Source: a virus. Taken from it: a stretch of DNA of 64,000 nucleotides. Shown one piece after another: positions 43,691 to 53,894 of this stretch (within the stretch, counting starts at the first letter, position 1; each line of letters opens with the position of its first letter). The DNA is taken from positions 87,914 through 151,913 of IMG/VR virus record IMGVR_UViG_3300010885_044017. One strand, written 5' to 3'. A program made the translations under genes and the position numbers. The notes below the pieces were generated by a model that saw only the letters and a program-made list of their open reading frames with translations, made no database searches and was not told the origin of the DNA.

Positions 43691-46600
43691 ATGGCTATCT
43701 CAGACGCACAAAAAGTAGACTATCTATTTAAGAAAATAGGTTTTGGTATATCCAAGACTGACATATCTACCAACAAGAGTCCTGCTAATGAATCGATCAG
43801 TAGCCCGTTGTTGATACGCGGCGATAACATTTGGGACCAAAGTGATTCCATTGCCAACGGTGCGGTTGCCTTACCTACCAGCAACGTAGTGGTCAACGGC
43901 ACCACAGTGGTTGCAGTATATCGCGACAGTTTGAGCAGTGCAGTACAAACCACAAACGACGGTACAGCTGCAGTGAACCGTACTTGGAAAACAGGATTAA
44001 CCAACTGGATCGGCCCAGAATTTGGTACTGGTTATCAGCTTAAAGTATATACTGGCACGGTATTGACATCTGCAAATGCCAGCACAGGTACCTCACTATC
44101 ACCCGATGGTTCGGGAAACAACGACGGATGGTTTTTTGACTACCAGTCGGGTGTGCTAAACTTTGCAGATACCAACGTACCAACCACAATAAGTACACAA
44201 GTTTGGGTAGTAGGTGCACGTTATACAGGCCCAACCGGTATTAGTACACTGCCCAACTTGGTGGTAACTGGTAATTTAACCAGTACCAACGGTAATATTG
44301 TATTGACCAACGGCAACGTGTATGCTCAAAACTACTACGGTACTTTCCAAGGCACAATCGGTGCTGGCACAAGTATTGCCGTGGCCAACGTGGCCAACTA
44401 CGATGTAATTACTCCAGTCAGCACCAGCCCAAATACATTTTATCCAAAATTAAGTAATATTGTTGTTGCAGGTAACAGCGTGGCCGGCGTTGCAACCAAC
44501 TTATCATTTGTGCCCAGCACAGGTACACTGACTGCAACTGCATTTTCAGGCTCTGGTAGTGCATTAACCAGTTTAACTGCTACCAACGTCGCAGGTACGG
44601 TGGCCACAGCCAACGTTTCACTATACGACTCAGTGACTGCATACACTACTAATCAAACATTTTACCCACAATTTAGTAACCTCTCTACTACAGGCAACAG
44701 TGTAACTGGTGTAGCAACCAACTTATCATTTAACCCATCAACCGGTGCATTAACAGCAACCAGCTTTAGTGGAACACTATCAGCCGTCAACGTGGCAGGC
44801 ACAGTGGCCACAGCCAATGCCACCGTTTACACAGGAATAACCAACACAGCCACTGGCACCTATTATCCGGTATTAAGTGCTCAAAACACCACAGGTAATG
44901 CACAAGCAGCTGCATCTAGCAGTTTAAGTTACAACGCCGCAACTGGTACATTGACAGCAACTTCATTCGCAGGTTATGGCGGTGCCTTAACTGGTACCAT
45001 GACAACTGCCAACGTTGGGTTGTACGAACAAATTACCAACTTAACTAACAATCAAACTTATTACTTGCCATTTGCCAACGTAGTAACAGGTAACAGCACC
45101 TTGGGTGCAGTGACCAGCGTCAACGTTAACCCCAGCACAGGACAAGTCAACTCCGTATCCGCCAATGTAACAACATTAAATGTTGGTAGTACCAGCATAC
45201 TAGCAGGACAAGTACAAATACCCAATTCAACGGTGTCGACCAATTTTGGATCTGGTGCACTGGTTGTATCTGGCGGTTTAGGTGTTGCCGGTGCTGCATT
45301 CTTCAACAGCAACGTCAGCATTGCTGGTAACTTGACAGTAACCGGTAACAGTGTAAGTATTGGTGCCAGTACATTGAGTATTACTGACCCAATCATCAAC
45401 TTAAACACACCACAAGACCTAACCCCACTGACAGTTCCGACCACTAGTGATGTTGGTTTAAAATTCCACTATTATGACACAGCAGACTCGGCAGCTTTTG
45501 CAGGTAGAACTGTGGTTGACGGATACTTTACATATTGGACCAAAGGTACAGACACTGCCAACGTGTTCACAGGAACACAACTTGGTACATTCAAAGGTGG
45601 TGCAACAATTCTAGCCAATGCTAGAGTAGTGGGTGGCGGTTTATCGGCCAACACCGGCTCAATGCAGGTATGGGGTGATGCCAGTATCACTGGTAATTTG
45701 TATGTAGGAAACGGTTTACAAAATACACCAATTGGTACACTGGGTTCTAGTACAGGAAACTTTACTACAGTTACAGCTCAAACTGTTAACGCTGCCACAA
45801 TTGGTAACTCGGGTGCATCAATTGTAGGCACCATAAGTGCCACTGGTGTCGCAGGTACAGTGGCCACAGCCAACGCTGCTATCTACACCGGTATAACCAA
45901 CACTGCCACTGGTACTTATTATCCAGTACTCAGTGCTCAAAACACCACAGGCAACGCACAGGCGGCTGCATCAAGCTCATTATCATACAACGCTGCGACA
46001 GGTGCATTGACAGCAACTTCATTCGCAGGTTACGGTGGTGCCTTAACCGGTACTATGACAACTGCCAACGTGGCTTTATATGAACAAATTACCAACTTAA
46101 CCAATAACCAGACTTACTATTTGCCATTTGCTAACTTAGTGACAGGCAACAGTACATTGGGTGCGGTAACAGCAGTCAACGTTAATCCGTCAACAGGTAA
46201 CGTTTCAGCCACTGCTTTTATTGGGTCAGGTCAATATTTAACTAATATTTCAATTGGCTCATTGTCGGGCACTTATCCAACTGCCAACGTTGCAATATAC
46301 GAACAAGTTACAGCATACACAACTAATCAAACATTTTATCCAGTGTTCAGTAACATCAGCACCACAGGTAATACTGTTGCCGGGGTCAACTCAAGTTTAA
46401 GTTACAATCCCAGCACTGGTGCACTGACAGCAACCAGCTTCAGTGGTACCTTATCGGCAACCAATGTGAGTGGTACTACTGCAACTGCCAATGTGAGTTT
46501 ATACGACTCGGTAACAGCATACACAACTAACCAAACATTTTATCCGCAGTTCAGTAATATTTCAACCACAGGTAACAGTATAACTGGTGTTAGCTCAAGT

Positions 46601-49090
46601 TTAAGTTATAACCCCAGCACAGGAACATTAACTGCAACCAACTTTAACGGTACAGTTCAAGGTACAGTAGCAACTGCCAATGCCGCAATTTACACAGGTA
46701 TAACCAACACAGCCTCTGGTACTTACTATCCGGTACTCAGTGCTCAAAACACCACAGGTAATGCACAAACAGCTGCATCAAGTAGTTTAAGTTATAACGC
46801 CGCAACAGGTGCATTGACAGCAACCAGCTTTAGTGGAACACTATCGGCTGTCAATGTCGCGGGTACAGTGGCCACTGCCAACGTGAGTTTATACGAATCG
46901 GTAACAGCTTATACCACAAACCAAACATTTTACCCTGTGTTTTCAAATACCAGCTCGTCGGGCAATACTGTTGCTGGTGTTGCAACTAACTTATCGTTTA
47001 ATCCGTCCTCTGGTACATTGAGTGCAACAGTATTAAATGGTACTGTAACTGCACTAAATGTAAGTGGTACAGTGGCAACAGCCAACGTGGCTCTGTATGC
47101 CAGTGCAACCCCATACACAACTAATCAAACATTTTATCCTGTATTCAGCAATACTGTCACAGCCGGTAATACCACTGTTGGTGTTAACTCTGGATTGAGC
47201 TACAATCCTGCAACAGGTACATTGACTGCAACTAACTTTGCAGGTGCAATATCGGGCACAATTGGCACAGCCAATGTGAGTTTATACGAATCGGTAACAG
47301 CATTAACAACAAATCAAACATTTTATCCGCAGTTCAGTAATATTTCAACCACAGGTAACACTATCTCTGGTGTAGCAACCAACTTGACATTTAATCCCGG
47401 CACAGGAGTGTTGACTGCCACTACATTCTCGGGTGCTGGTTCATTCTCGACTGTCAGCACATCAGGTGTGGCAAGTTTGAACGCCAACGTGGTAATTAAC
47501 AATGGCAGTAACACTAACGACAATACATCGGGTGGTTTAGTAATCAAAGGCACAGCTGGTGCAGCCATAGGTGGAAACATCAACGTTGGTTCGGCCATGT
47601 TCATTGGTTCTGGAGCACAGGCAACAGTATTAAATAGCCCAATTGCTATTAAACGCGGTACTCCTGGTGCTGCTCCCGGATTCCAATATTTGCAAGATGC
47701 GTTGATTAGTGCTACTAACTATGGATCCAGTGACTTTATTGCCTACGGAAATAACTATACCGGAGTTGCCAATGACCATGGATTTGTGGACCTGGGCTTT
47801 ACAGGTGATGCATTTACCGATCCGTATTATTCGATTACCAAGAGCAACGACGGCTATGTATTTGCATCGGGTGCCAACGCCACAGTGGGCGGAAACTTGG
47901 TATTGGCCACAGACTACAGTGGTAACTACAATGACGTAGTAGTGGGTGTGGGCAGTTTCTATGCCAACAGTGAAGTTGCAAGATTCCACGGCAACGCCAG
48001 CAATTCGGGTACATTTGTTGTAAAATTACCAACCAATGCCAGCCCCGCAGCCAACACAGGTGCTTTCCAAGTTTGGGGCGGTGCAAGTTTTGGCAGTAAC
48101 GTATATGTTGGTGGTGCTGTTACAATCAACGGTGGTCAAACTGCCGGCAATGAACTTTTTGTTCGCGGTAAAACAGATACCACATTGATTTGGGCAAGAC
48201 CCAATGCAACTTACGATCAAGTATTGATTGGTGGCTCGGCCACAGCAGCTATCCCATCATCGGGTGCAAAATTACAAATTAACAGCACAGACTCGATATT
48301 ATTGCCAAGTGGATCCAATGCTCAACGTCCCGGCAGTGCTGGATTTACAGACGTAACAGGTATGTTCCGTTACAGCACTACATCTGGTGCAGTTGAATGG
48401 TATACTGGTTCTGCATGGCAATCTGCAAGTAGCTCATTTACAGTTGTTACTGACCAGCAGTTCAACGGAGACGGAGTAACTACTGCATTTACATTAAGTG
48501 CTGAGGTTACTACCAATGCCACTATTGTTAGTATCAACGGTGTGTTACAAATACCAACGCTGGCCTATGCAGTGTCGGGCACAACATTGACATTTACAGA
48601 AGCACCTGCCAATTTGGATGTGATTGATGTACGCAGCTTAACTACAACGCAAACAGTAACTGGTATTGCCAGCACCAATGGCTATATGCAAGTTGCTGCA
48701 GACAACAACGGTGTTTATATATACACTGGAGTCAGCTCAACAGCAGCCACTACAGTTTGGAACACCGGTGGTGCACGGGTCAGTAACATTGCCAACGTAT
48801 CTGTTGCATCGGCTGCTACTCCGACAACCATTGACACCATTAACAACACCTTGTACCGCAGTGCCAAATATGTAGTACAAGTCACCAATGGTGCAAACTA
48901 TCAAGTACAAGAAGCATTGGTAATTTCAAATGGTACTGTGGCAACTATTACAACTTACGGCGCTATTAATACCGGCGGTAACTTGGGTGTGTTGAGTGCT
49001 ACACAAAGCGGTGCTAACACGTTGGTACAGTTTACAGCAGTGAACGCAACAAATTCAGTGAGAATTCAGAAAGATTATTTAAATATTTAA
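43691..49090 (+). CDS. Giant repeat-containing tail fibre protein
   Basis: 1799 residues, the largest complete gene here. Residues about 1-190 form an N-terminal region (KVDYLFKKIGFGISKTDIS). Residues about 237-1250 contain 12 copies of a repeat of about 60-75 residues with the core NQTFYPxFSNxxTTGN, followed by LSFNPSTGxLTATSFSG and GTVATAN, with one interruption (about 500-720) carrying an INLNTPQDLTPLT type module. Beyond about 1310 there is a region that reads like a globular domain, then a C-terminal two-part module shared with 39225-40829. Such proteins form long trimeric fibres; the repeats set the length. Role in host attachment is inferred. Confidence 0.85.
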   Translation: MAISDAQKVDYLFKKIGFGISKTDISTNKSPANESISSPLLIRGDNIWDQSDSIANGAVALPTSNVVVNGTTVVAVYRDSLSSAVQTTNDGTAAVNRTWKTGLTNWIGPEFGTGYQLKVYTGTVLTSANASTGTSLSPDGSGNNDGWFFDYQSGVLNFADTNVPTTISTQVWVVGARYTGPTGISTLPNLVVTGNLTSTNGNIVLTNGNVYAQNYYGTFQGTIGAGTSIAVANVANYDVITPVSTSPNTFYPKLSNIVVAGNSVAGVATNLSFVPSTGTLTATAFSGSGSALTSLTATNVAGTVATANVSLYDSVTAYTTNQTFYPQFSNLSTTGNSVTGVATNLSFNPSTGALTATSFSGTLSAVNVAGTVATANATVYTGITNTATGTYYPVLSAQNTTGNAQAAASSSLSYNAATGTLTATSFAGYGGALTGTMTTANVGLYEQITNLTNNQTYYLPFANVVTGNSTLGAVTSVNVNPSTGQVNSVSANVTTLNVGSTSILAGQVQIPNSTVSTNFGSGALVVSGGLGVAGAAFFNSNVSIAGNLTVTGNSVSIGASTLSITDPIINLNTPQDLTPLTVPTTSDVGLKFHYYDTADSAAFAGRTVVDGYFTYWTKGTDTANVFTGTQLGTFKGGATILANARVVGGGLSANTGSMQVWGDASITGNLYVGNGLQNTPIGTLGSSTGNFTTVTAQTVNAATIGNSGASIVGTISATGVAGTVATANAAIYTGITNTATGTYYPVLSAQNTTGNAQAAASSSLSYNAATGALTATSFAGYGGALTGTMTTANVALYEQITNLTNNQTYYLPFANLVTGNSTLGAVTAVNVNPSTGNVSATAFIGSGQYLTNISIGSLSGTYPTANVAIYEQVTAYTTNQTFYPVFSNISTTGNTVAGVNSSLSYNPSTGALTATSFSGTLSATNVSGTTATANVSLYDSVTAYTTNQTFYPQFSNISTTGNSITGVSSSLSYNPSTGTLTATNFNGTVQGTVATANAAIYTGITNTASGTYYPVLSAQNTTGNAQTAASSSLSYNAATGALTATSFSGTLSAVNVAGTVATANVSLYESVTAYTTNQTFYPVFSNTSSSGNTVAGVATNLSFNPSSGTLSATVLNGTVTALNVSGTVATANVALYASATPYTTNQTFYPVFSNTVTAGNTTVGVNSGLSYNPATGTLTATNFAGAISGTIGTANVSLYESVTALTTNQTFYPQFSNISTTGNTISGVATNLTFNPGTGVLTATTFSGAGSFSTVSTSGVASLNANVVINNGSNTNDNTSGGLVIKGTAGAAIGGNINVGSAMFIGSGAQATVLNSPIAIKRGTPGAAPGFQYLQDALISATNYGSSDFIAYGNNYTGVANDHGFVDLGFTGDAFTDPYYSITKSNDGYVFASGANATVGGNLVLATDYSGNYNDVVVGVGSFYANSEVARFHGNASNSGTFVVKLPTNASPAANTGAFQVWGGASFGSNVYVGGAVTINGGQTAGNELFVRGKTDTTLIWARPNATYDQVLIGGSATAAIPSSGAKLQINSTDSILLPSGSNAQRPGSAGFTDVTGMFRYSTTSGAVEWYTGSAWQSASSSFTVVTDQQFNGDGVTTAFTLSAEVTTNATIVSINGVLQIPTLAYAVSGTTLTFTEAPANLDVIDVRSLTTTQTVTGIASTNGYMQVAADNNGVYIYTGVSSTAATTVWNTGGARVSNIANVSVASAATPTTIDTINNTLYRSAKYVVQVTNGANYQVQEALVISNGTVATITTYGAINTGGNLGVLSATQSGANTLVQFTAVNATNSVRIQKDYLNI
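44399..47445 (+). repeat. Twelve-copy coding repeat in the giant fibre
   Basis: Twelve imperfect copies encoding NQTFYPxFSN/TGTYYPVLSAQN-type units. Three sub-types alternate (YDS/YES-VTAYTTNQTFYP; YTGITNTATGTYYP; YEQITNLTNNQTYYLP), and long stretches are nearly identical in DNA, for example around 44890-45060 and 45900-46090. Copies also occur in the two other fibre genes. Confidence 0.85.
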
Positions 49091-49135
49091 CAGTAACATC
49101 CTTATCGGGGAATATGGAACCGGGGAAAGAATAAA

Positions 49136-49960
49136 ATGGCAAACAGTAATTTCGTAGTACAAAATGGCCTCACAGTGGGCTCAACAACAATTTTTGCAGG
49201 CAACGGTGATATTTCCACAACAGGTAATATTTCTGTGTCGGGTGCCGGCTCATTTGGCGGCTTAAGTACAAATCAGATTTATCAAAGTTCAGCCAACGTA
49301 ACAGTCAGTGGTAGCTTTGTCAACGTGGCCATTGCTTCAACCAACGTGGCCAGCTTTAGTTCCGCTGGACTAACAATGTTAAGCAACTTTGTACCAAGTG
49401 CAAACGTGGCATATAATTCTGGTAGCACCTCTACTTACTGGAGCAACTTTTATGCCGCAACTGGCAACTTCAACACCATCAACATTGGTGCACAGGGTAT
49501 TGTACCCAATGCCAATTTAACTGCCAATTTGGGATCTCCTTCTGCTTGGTTTAACACATTTTTTGGAGTATCAACACAGGCCAAATATGCTGACTTGGCA
49601 GAAAACTATCGAGCCGACAGCAACTATCAACCGGGTACAGTGTTGATGTTTGGTGGAGATCAAGAAGTCACCGTGGCAGAACCTGAAACAACAGCAGTGG
49701 CAGGCATTGTTTCTACCAACCCAGCACATTTAATGAATGGTGCATTGTCGGGTCCAAATGTATCAGCAGTGGCATTGATAGGGCGTGTTCCTTGCAATGT
49801 AATTGGACCTGTTAAAAAAGGTGATTTAATGATATCTGCAGGATTTGGTTTTGCTCGATCCAGCTCGAATCCAGTGGTTGGTCAAGTGATTGGAAAAGCA
49901 CTGCAAGATTATCCCGGTGCATCCAAGGCAGTTATAGAAATAGTAGTTGGCAGAGTTTAA
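49136..49960 (+). CDS. Fibre protein with conserved C-terminal domain
   Basis: 274 residues. The N-terminal part is a fibre-type beta region (NGLTVGSTTIFAGNGDISTTGNI). The C-terminal part, from about 150, reads KYADLAENYRADSNYQPGTV, then a run ending in GRVPCNVIGPVKKGDLM and VGQVIGKALQDYPG, a domain common at the end of fibres in many phages; it may be an intramolecular folding or cleavage domain, which I cannot confirm. It follows a leader of 45 bases with a GGGGAAAG element and precedes the next late promoter. Confidence 0.75.
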   Translation: MANSNFVVQNGLTVGSTTIFAGNGDISTTGNISVSGAGSFGGLSTNQIYQSSANVTVSGSFVNVAIASTNVASFSSAGLTMLSNFVPSANVAYNSGSTSTYWSNFYAATGNFNTINIGAQGIVPNANLTANLGSPSAWFNTFFGVSTQAKYADLAENYRADSNYQPGTVLMFGGDQEVTVAEPETTAVAGIVSTNPAHLMNGALSGPNVSAVALIGRVPCNVIGPVKKGDLMISAGFGFARSSSNPVVGQVIGKALQDYPGASKAVIEIVVGRV

Positions 49961-49985
49961 TACCGTTACAGCAATCTTGTTTTGT

Positions 49986-49993
49986 AATAAATA
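49986..49993 (+). promoter_or_regulatory. Late promoter for fibre gene
   Basis: AATAAATA, about 22 bases before the ATG at 50015. Confidence 0.6.
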
Positions 49994-50014
49994 CAAGATA
50001 ACTCGGACAACACA

Positions 50015-53000
50015 ATGCCTTTGACCAGACCCAAAATTTGGGACCTTGATACCAATGTAGAATATTTTATGGACCCAATCACGGTGCTCCATCAAGGATC
50101 TACACAAGCCAACGTAGATGTAGGATTTTTATTTAACCGAGCCAACGGTTTGGTATCCAACGTGGCTGTGTATTGGAGCGAAAGTGCCAATACTTTTGTT
50201 ACAGCATTTACCAATAATTCAGGAGTAACCAACAGTAACATTGTGGCCACAGGCTACGCCAACTTGACCATTGGTTCTCTCTTGTCTATCAATGGTAACA
50301 TTTACCTAAACGGCACTGCCGGCATACCGGGGCAGTATATTAGTTCCACTGCCAGCGGTACTGCTTGGGCCAGCAGTTCATTCAACGGCGGTGTAATTTC
50401 TAATACATTGTTTCCCAGTGGTAATTTAACATTAAATTTAGGCACTACCAGTGCATTTTGGGCCAATACCTACACTGGTAATGTAATACTATCAAACAAT
50501 ATACTTTGGGCCAACGGTACAGTATTCAGCTCGGGCACAGGCAGCGGCAGTGTTGGCTATTCTCCCAGTGCCAACGTGGCAATATATGCCAACGTGACCC
50601 CTTATACAACTAATCAAACATTTTATCCTGTATTTTCCAACATCACCACAGCCGGTAATAGTGTGCATGGGGTAAGCTCAAGTTTAAGTTATAACCCCAG
50701 CACCGGTGCATTGACAGCAACCAGCTTTAGTGGTACATTAAGTGCCGTCAATGTTGCGGGCACTACTGCAACTGCCAATGCCGTAATTTACACAGGTATA
50801 ACCAACACTGCATCAGGTACTTATTATCCAGTATTGAGTAGTCAAAATACCACAGGTAATACACAGGCCGCAGTCAACAGTTCACTAAGTTACAATGCCG
50901 CAACAGGTAACGTTTCAGCCACAGCATTTGTTGGATCCGGCCAGTATTTGACCGGCATTACTGTTGCTGGTACAGTAGCAACTGCCAACGTAGCACTATA
51001 TGAACAAGTACAAAATTACACCACTGGCACATTTTATCCAACTTTTAGTAATACAAGTATTACAGCAGGTAATACAGTAATTGGTGTCAATTCAAGTTTA
51101 TCATACAACGCCACGACCGGTACGCTGAGTGCCACAAATTTGTCCGGTACACTGCAAACAGCTGCACAAACAAATATTACAAGTGTTGGTACACTGACTT
51201 CGTTGGCAGTTGGTGCAGTTACCAGTTCCGGTACCATCATTGCCTCAACAGTAAATGCAGCCACAATTGGTAACTCGGGTGCTAGTTTAGTTGGTACATT
51301 GGGTGCTGTCAACGTGGCAGGTACAGTGGCTACTGCCAACGTTGCATTGTATGCCAGTGCAACTCCTTACACTACAACTGCTAACTTTTATCCTGTATTC
51401 AGCAATACTGTCACAGCCGGTAACACCACGTCGGGTGTTGCAACCAACATGGTATTCAATCCCGGTACTGGTAATCTTTATGTTAATAACATTGTTGGAT
51501 CCGGTCAATACTTGACCAGTGTCACTGCTACGGTTTCTGGTACTGTGGCCACAGCCAATGTGGCATTGTACGAATCGGTAACAGCTTATACCACAAACCA
51601 AACATTTTATCCTGTATTTTCCAACATCAGCACCACAGGAAATACCACATCCGGTGTTTCCGCCAACTTGTCATTCAATCCCGCAACCGGTAACTTAATT
51701 GCAAATATAGTAACCACTACTGGTAATTTAATAATTGGTGGTAATACTATTCATAATAGTAAAACATATTTTAACTTCTCTGGCGACGAACAAATAATCA
51801 GTCAAGACACCAGTGTCATGCGTACCGGTTCTTGGAGTGTAACTGCTTCGGGGTCGTTGTATACATTAGCCGGTGAACCCTTAATGTGGTACTGGATTCA
51901 CAACTGTGCAATTGATCCAGCAACAGGAAACTTTTTGGCTCGTGATGATTATGGTCCTGTAACTGTTTGGGCATTGACAGAAAGCATGTTGATAAAAACT
52001 TGGATTAGTCCCCCGGATCAAATACTTTCCGTTCCTAGTTCGTGGACATTGACCGGAAACCAAGACACCAACAACGGTTTATTTACAACTGGGGGCATGA
52101 GTGGAAATTCGCTGAAGTTGACGCAAGTGACAACTCCTGCAGCCGCCGTGGGTACAGGCTCTACCACAGGTGGTTCATTGGCCGCAGGTAATTATTATGT
52201 TCGTGTTGTGGGTATTGACGTTAACGGGCAAGCCACTTTGCCCAGTCCAGAAAGCACAGTGGTTACAACCACTGGTTCTTCCGGCTCTATTAACTATGTT
52301 ATACCAGCAACAATAGGTGTCAACAACTATCGAATATATGTAACTCAAACCTCGGGTACATATAATTCGGGATACTTTACATTCAATCCTGACTATCTCA
52401 CAAACTATTTTACATTAACTACCTTAACTGGAACAACAGCCGGCACATTGCCCTCCATCAACAACACCGGTGGAGTCAACATTACCGGTAACTTAACTGT
52501 GCTAAACACCGGCGGTACCAGCAATTCTATCTCTGGCAACATTGGTATTAACACCACCCTACCAGACACTGAACTTACTATTTTGGGAATCCCACAAACT
52601 GTGGTTTATCCTGTCACAGGTGTTAACCAAACTTTGGGCACAGACTTACACATCGTCGGTGCAGATGGTGCTACCCCAACTCGTATCACACAAGACACAT
52701 TTGGCACTGGTTCGTATATAGCATTCACTGGCAGAGCTGCTCGGGGCACAGCTGCCTCACCAGCTCAGTCCCTGTCAGGTGATACCTTAACTCAACTCAC
52801 TGCTAGAGGATTCAGCAGTGGTTCTCTAGGATTTGGTACTGCGTCAACTGGTCGAGTTGACATAGTGGCCGCAGAAAACTTCACAGACACCAGTCGTGCC
52901 ACCAACGTGGTAATTTTTACCACAGCAGTGGGCGCCATTAATCCCACAGCAACAGCCACATTCAGCAGTGCCACAGGATTGGCAGTCACTGGCAACACTG

Positions 53001-53092
53001 CCATCAGTGGTAATTTAACAACCAATGGTGGACTACTGGTGCCGGTGTTGGGCTTGTCAATAGTTTCTGCTCAAGGTTGGAACTTGGCTTAA
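50015..53092 (+). CDS. Tail fibre protein with five fibre repeats and an Fn3/Ig-like domain
   Basis: 1025 residues. The N-terminus MPLTRPKIWDLDTNVEYFMDPITVLHQG resembles the fibre-start module seen in 40867. Five copies of the 65-residue repeat lie at about 50585-51715. At about residues 705-810 a beta domain (LAAGNYYVRVVGIDVNGQATLPSP...NNYRIYVTQTSG) has the strand pattern of fibronectin III/Ig-like domains and matches one inside 53127-53894. The C-terminal part (FTGRAARGTAASP, then FTDTSRATNVVIFT) is seen in fibres of other aquatic phages. It probably forms another tail or side fibre. Confidence 0.8.
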   Translation: MPLTRPKIWDLDTNVEYFMDPITVLHQGSTQANVDVGFLFNRANGLVSNVAVYWSESANTFVTAFTNNSGVTNSNIVATGYANLTIGSLLSINGNIYLNGTAGIPGQYISSTASGTAWASSSFNGGVISNTLFPSGNLTLNLGTTSAFWANTYTGNVILSNNILWANGTVFSSGTGSGSVGYSPSANVAIYANVTPYTTNQTFYPVFSNITTAGNSVHGVSSSLSYNPSTGALTATSFSGTLSAVNVAGTTATANAVIYTGITNTASGTYYPVLSSQNTTGNTQAAVNSSLSYNAATGNVSATAFVGSGQYLTGITVAGTVATANVALYEQVQNYTTGTFYPTFSNTSITAGNTVIGVNSSLSYNATTGTLSATNLSGTLQTAAQTNITSVGTLTSLAVGAVTSSGTIIASTVNAATIGNSGASLVGTLGAVNVAGTVATANVALYASATPYTTTANFYPVFSNTVTAGNTTSGVATNMVFNPGTGNLYVNNIVGSGQYLTSVTATVSGTVATANVALYESVTAYTTNQTFYPVFSNISTTGNTTSGVSANLSFNPATGNLIANIVTTTGNLIIGGNTIHNSKTYFNFSGDEQIISQDTSVMRTGSWSVTASGSLYTLAGEPLMWYWIHNCAIDPATGNFLARDDYGPVTVWALTESMLIKTWISPPDQILSVPSSWTLTGNQDTNNGLFTTGGMSGNSLKLTQVTTPAAAVGTGSTTGGSLAAGNYYVRVVGIDVNGQATLPSPESTVVTTTGSSGSINYVIPATIGVNNYRIYVTQTSGTYNSGYFTFNPDYLTNYFTLTTLTGTTAGTLPSINNTGGVNITGNLTVLNTGGTSNSISGNIGINTTLPDTELTILGIPQTVVYPVTGVNQTLGTDLHIVGADGATPTRITQDTFGTGSYIAFTGRAARGTAASPAQSLSGDTLTQLTARGFSSGSLGFGTASTGRVDIVAAENFTDTSRATNVVIFTTAVGAINPTATATFSSATGLAVTGNTAISGNLTTNGGLLVPVLGLSIVSAQGWNLA
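50585..51715 (+). repeat. Five-copy coding repeat in fibre gene
   Basis: Five copies of the NQTFYPVFSN unit, near identical at the DNA level in places to copies at 44399-47445, for example around 50690-50760 and 51560-51610. A block at 51180-51330 (GTIIASTVNAATIGNSGASLVG) also matches 45770-45840. Confidence 0.8.
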
Positions 53093-53095
53093 ATA
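53088..53095 (+). promoter_or_regulatory. Possible late promoter
   Basis: CTTAAATA, 32 bases before the ATG at 53127 with an AAAGGA Shine-Dalgarno between. Less close to consensus than the others. Confidence 0.4.
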
Positions 53096-53126
53096 CACAA
53101 TACAGAATTTATAAAGGAATAGAAAA

Positions 53127-53894
53127 ATGGCAAATAATGCCCCAATTTTTTCAAGATTAGGCGATATACAAGGTGGTGAATTATTAATTACACAGGGCTC
53201 AATCACAGCCGGCGACTACACAGGTGTGGGTATTTACAACGTGGTGGCATTTACTGCTGATTCAGCCAACGGTGGATTTGTGCAACGCTTGAGATTCAAG
53301 CCAAACGGTAACAATACTGCTGCTTCAGTGGCACGTATTTTCATCAACAACGGAGCAATTAACCAAGCCACAACACTGAGTACACCCTCAGCACCCTCGG
53401 GCAGTGCCAGTGGTACAGGTGGTACACTGCTACCAGGGTCTTACTATGCATTGATACAAGCAGTGGATCAATACGGTGCATACACAGCAGCCAGTCCACA
53501 AAGTACCGCAGTCACCACAACTGGTAATACCAGTTCCATCACTTGGTCGTGGACTCCGGTTGCGTCGGCAGCATATTATGTGTTATGGGCCGGCACAACC
53601 AGTTTGGGTCAACAACCATTCTTTCAAACTGCTGGTAACGTGGCGTTTTTAACCCAAACAGTGGCCTACGCCGCAGGTAACATTGGTACTCCCAAAGGCT
53701 CTAACTCGGATAACTTTTTATACGGTGAACTGGCTTTGCCGATTACATCGGGTACAGTGTCGGGTACTACACCCAATGCTGACATAGATTATCCCATGAA
53801 CGTGGCATTACCTCCTGGCTATAAAGTACTGGTGGGTCTCAGTGCCAACGTATCGGCTGGTTGGTATGTCACCAGTATTGGTGGAAAATATTAA
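53127..53894 (+). CDS. Virion structural protein with inserted Fn3/Ig-like domain
   Basis: 255 residues. Residues about 1-75 (GVGIYNVVAFTADSANGGFVQRLRFKPNG) and about 195-255 (NADIDYPMNVALPPGYKVLVGLSANV, WYVTSIGGKY) look like two halves of one beta-sandwich domain found in phage virions; the middle (about 90-180) is an Fn3/Ig-like domain (LPGSYYALIQAVDQYG...ASAAYYVLWAGTT) similar to one in 50015-53092. Its stop overlaps the next ATG (TAATG), tying it to the adhesin-like gene. Probably a fibre-end or tail-surface protein. Confidence 0.7.
   Translation: MANNAPIFSRLGDIQGGELLITQGSITAGDYTGVGIYNVVAFTADSANGGFVQRLRFKPNGNNTAASVARIFINNGAINQATTLSTPSAPSGSASGTGGTLLPGSYYALIQAVDQYGAYTAASPQSTAVTTTGNTSSITWSWTPVASAAYYVLWAGTTSLGQQPFFQTAGNVAFLTQTVAYAAGNIGTPKGSNSDNFLYGELALPITSGTVSGTTPNADIDYPMNVALPPGYKVLVGLSANVSAGWYVTSIGGKY

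Noticed and set aside
45061-45444. 127-residue minus-strand frame and similar minus-strand frames across the fibre genes
   Set aside because: They mirror the repeat-rich coding strand, share no ribosome site or promoter, and have Pro/Val/Leu-rich compositions typical of antisense to Asn/Gly/Thr codons.
44399-51715. Many near-identical direct repeats could suggest a CRISPR array
   Set aside because: The repeats are long, in frame, encode fibre protein and are not separated by unique spacers of constant length.
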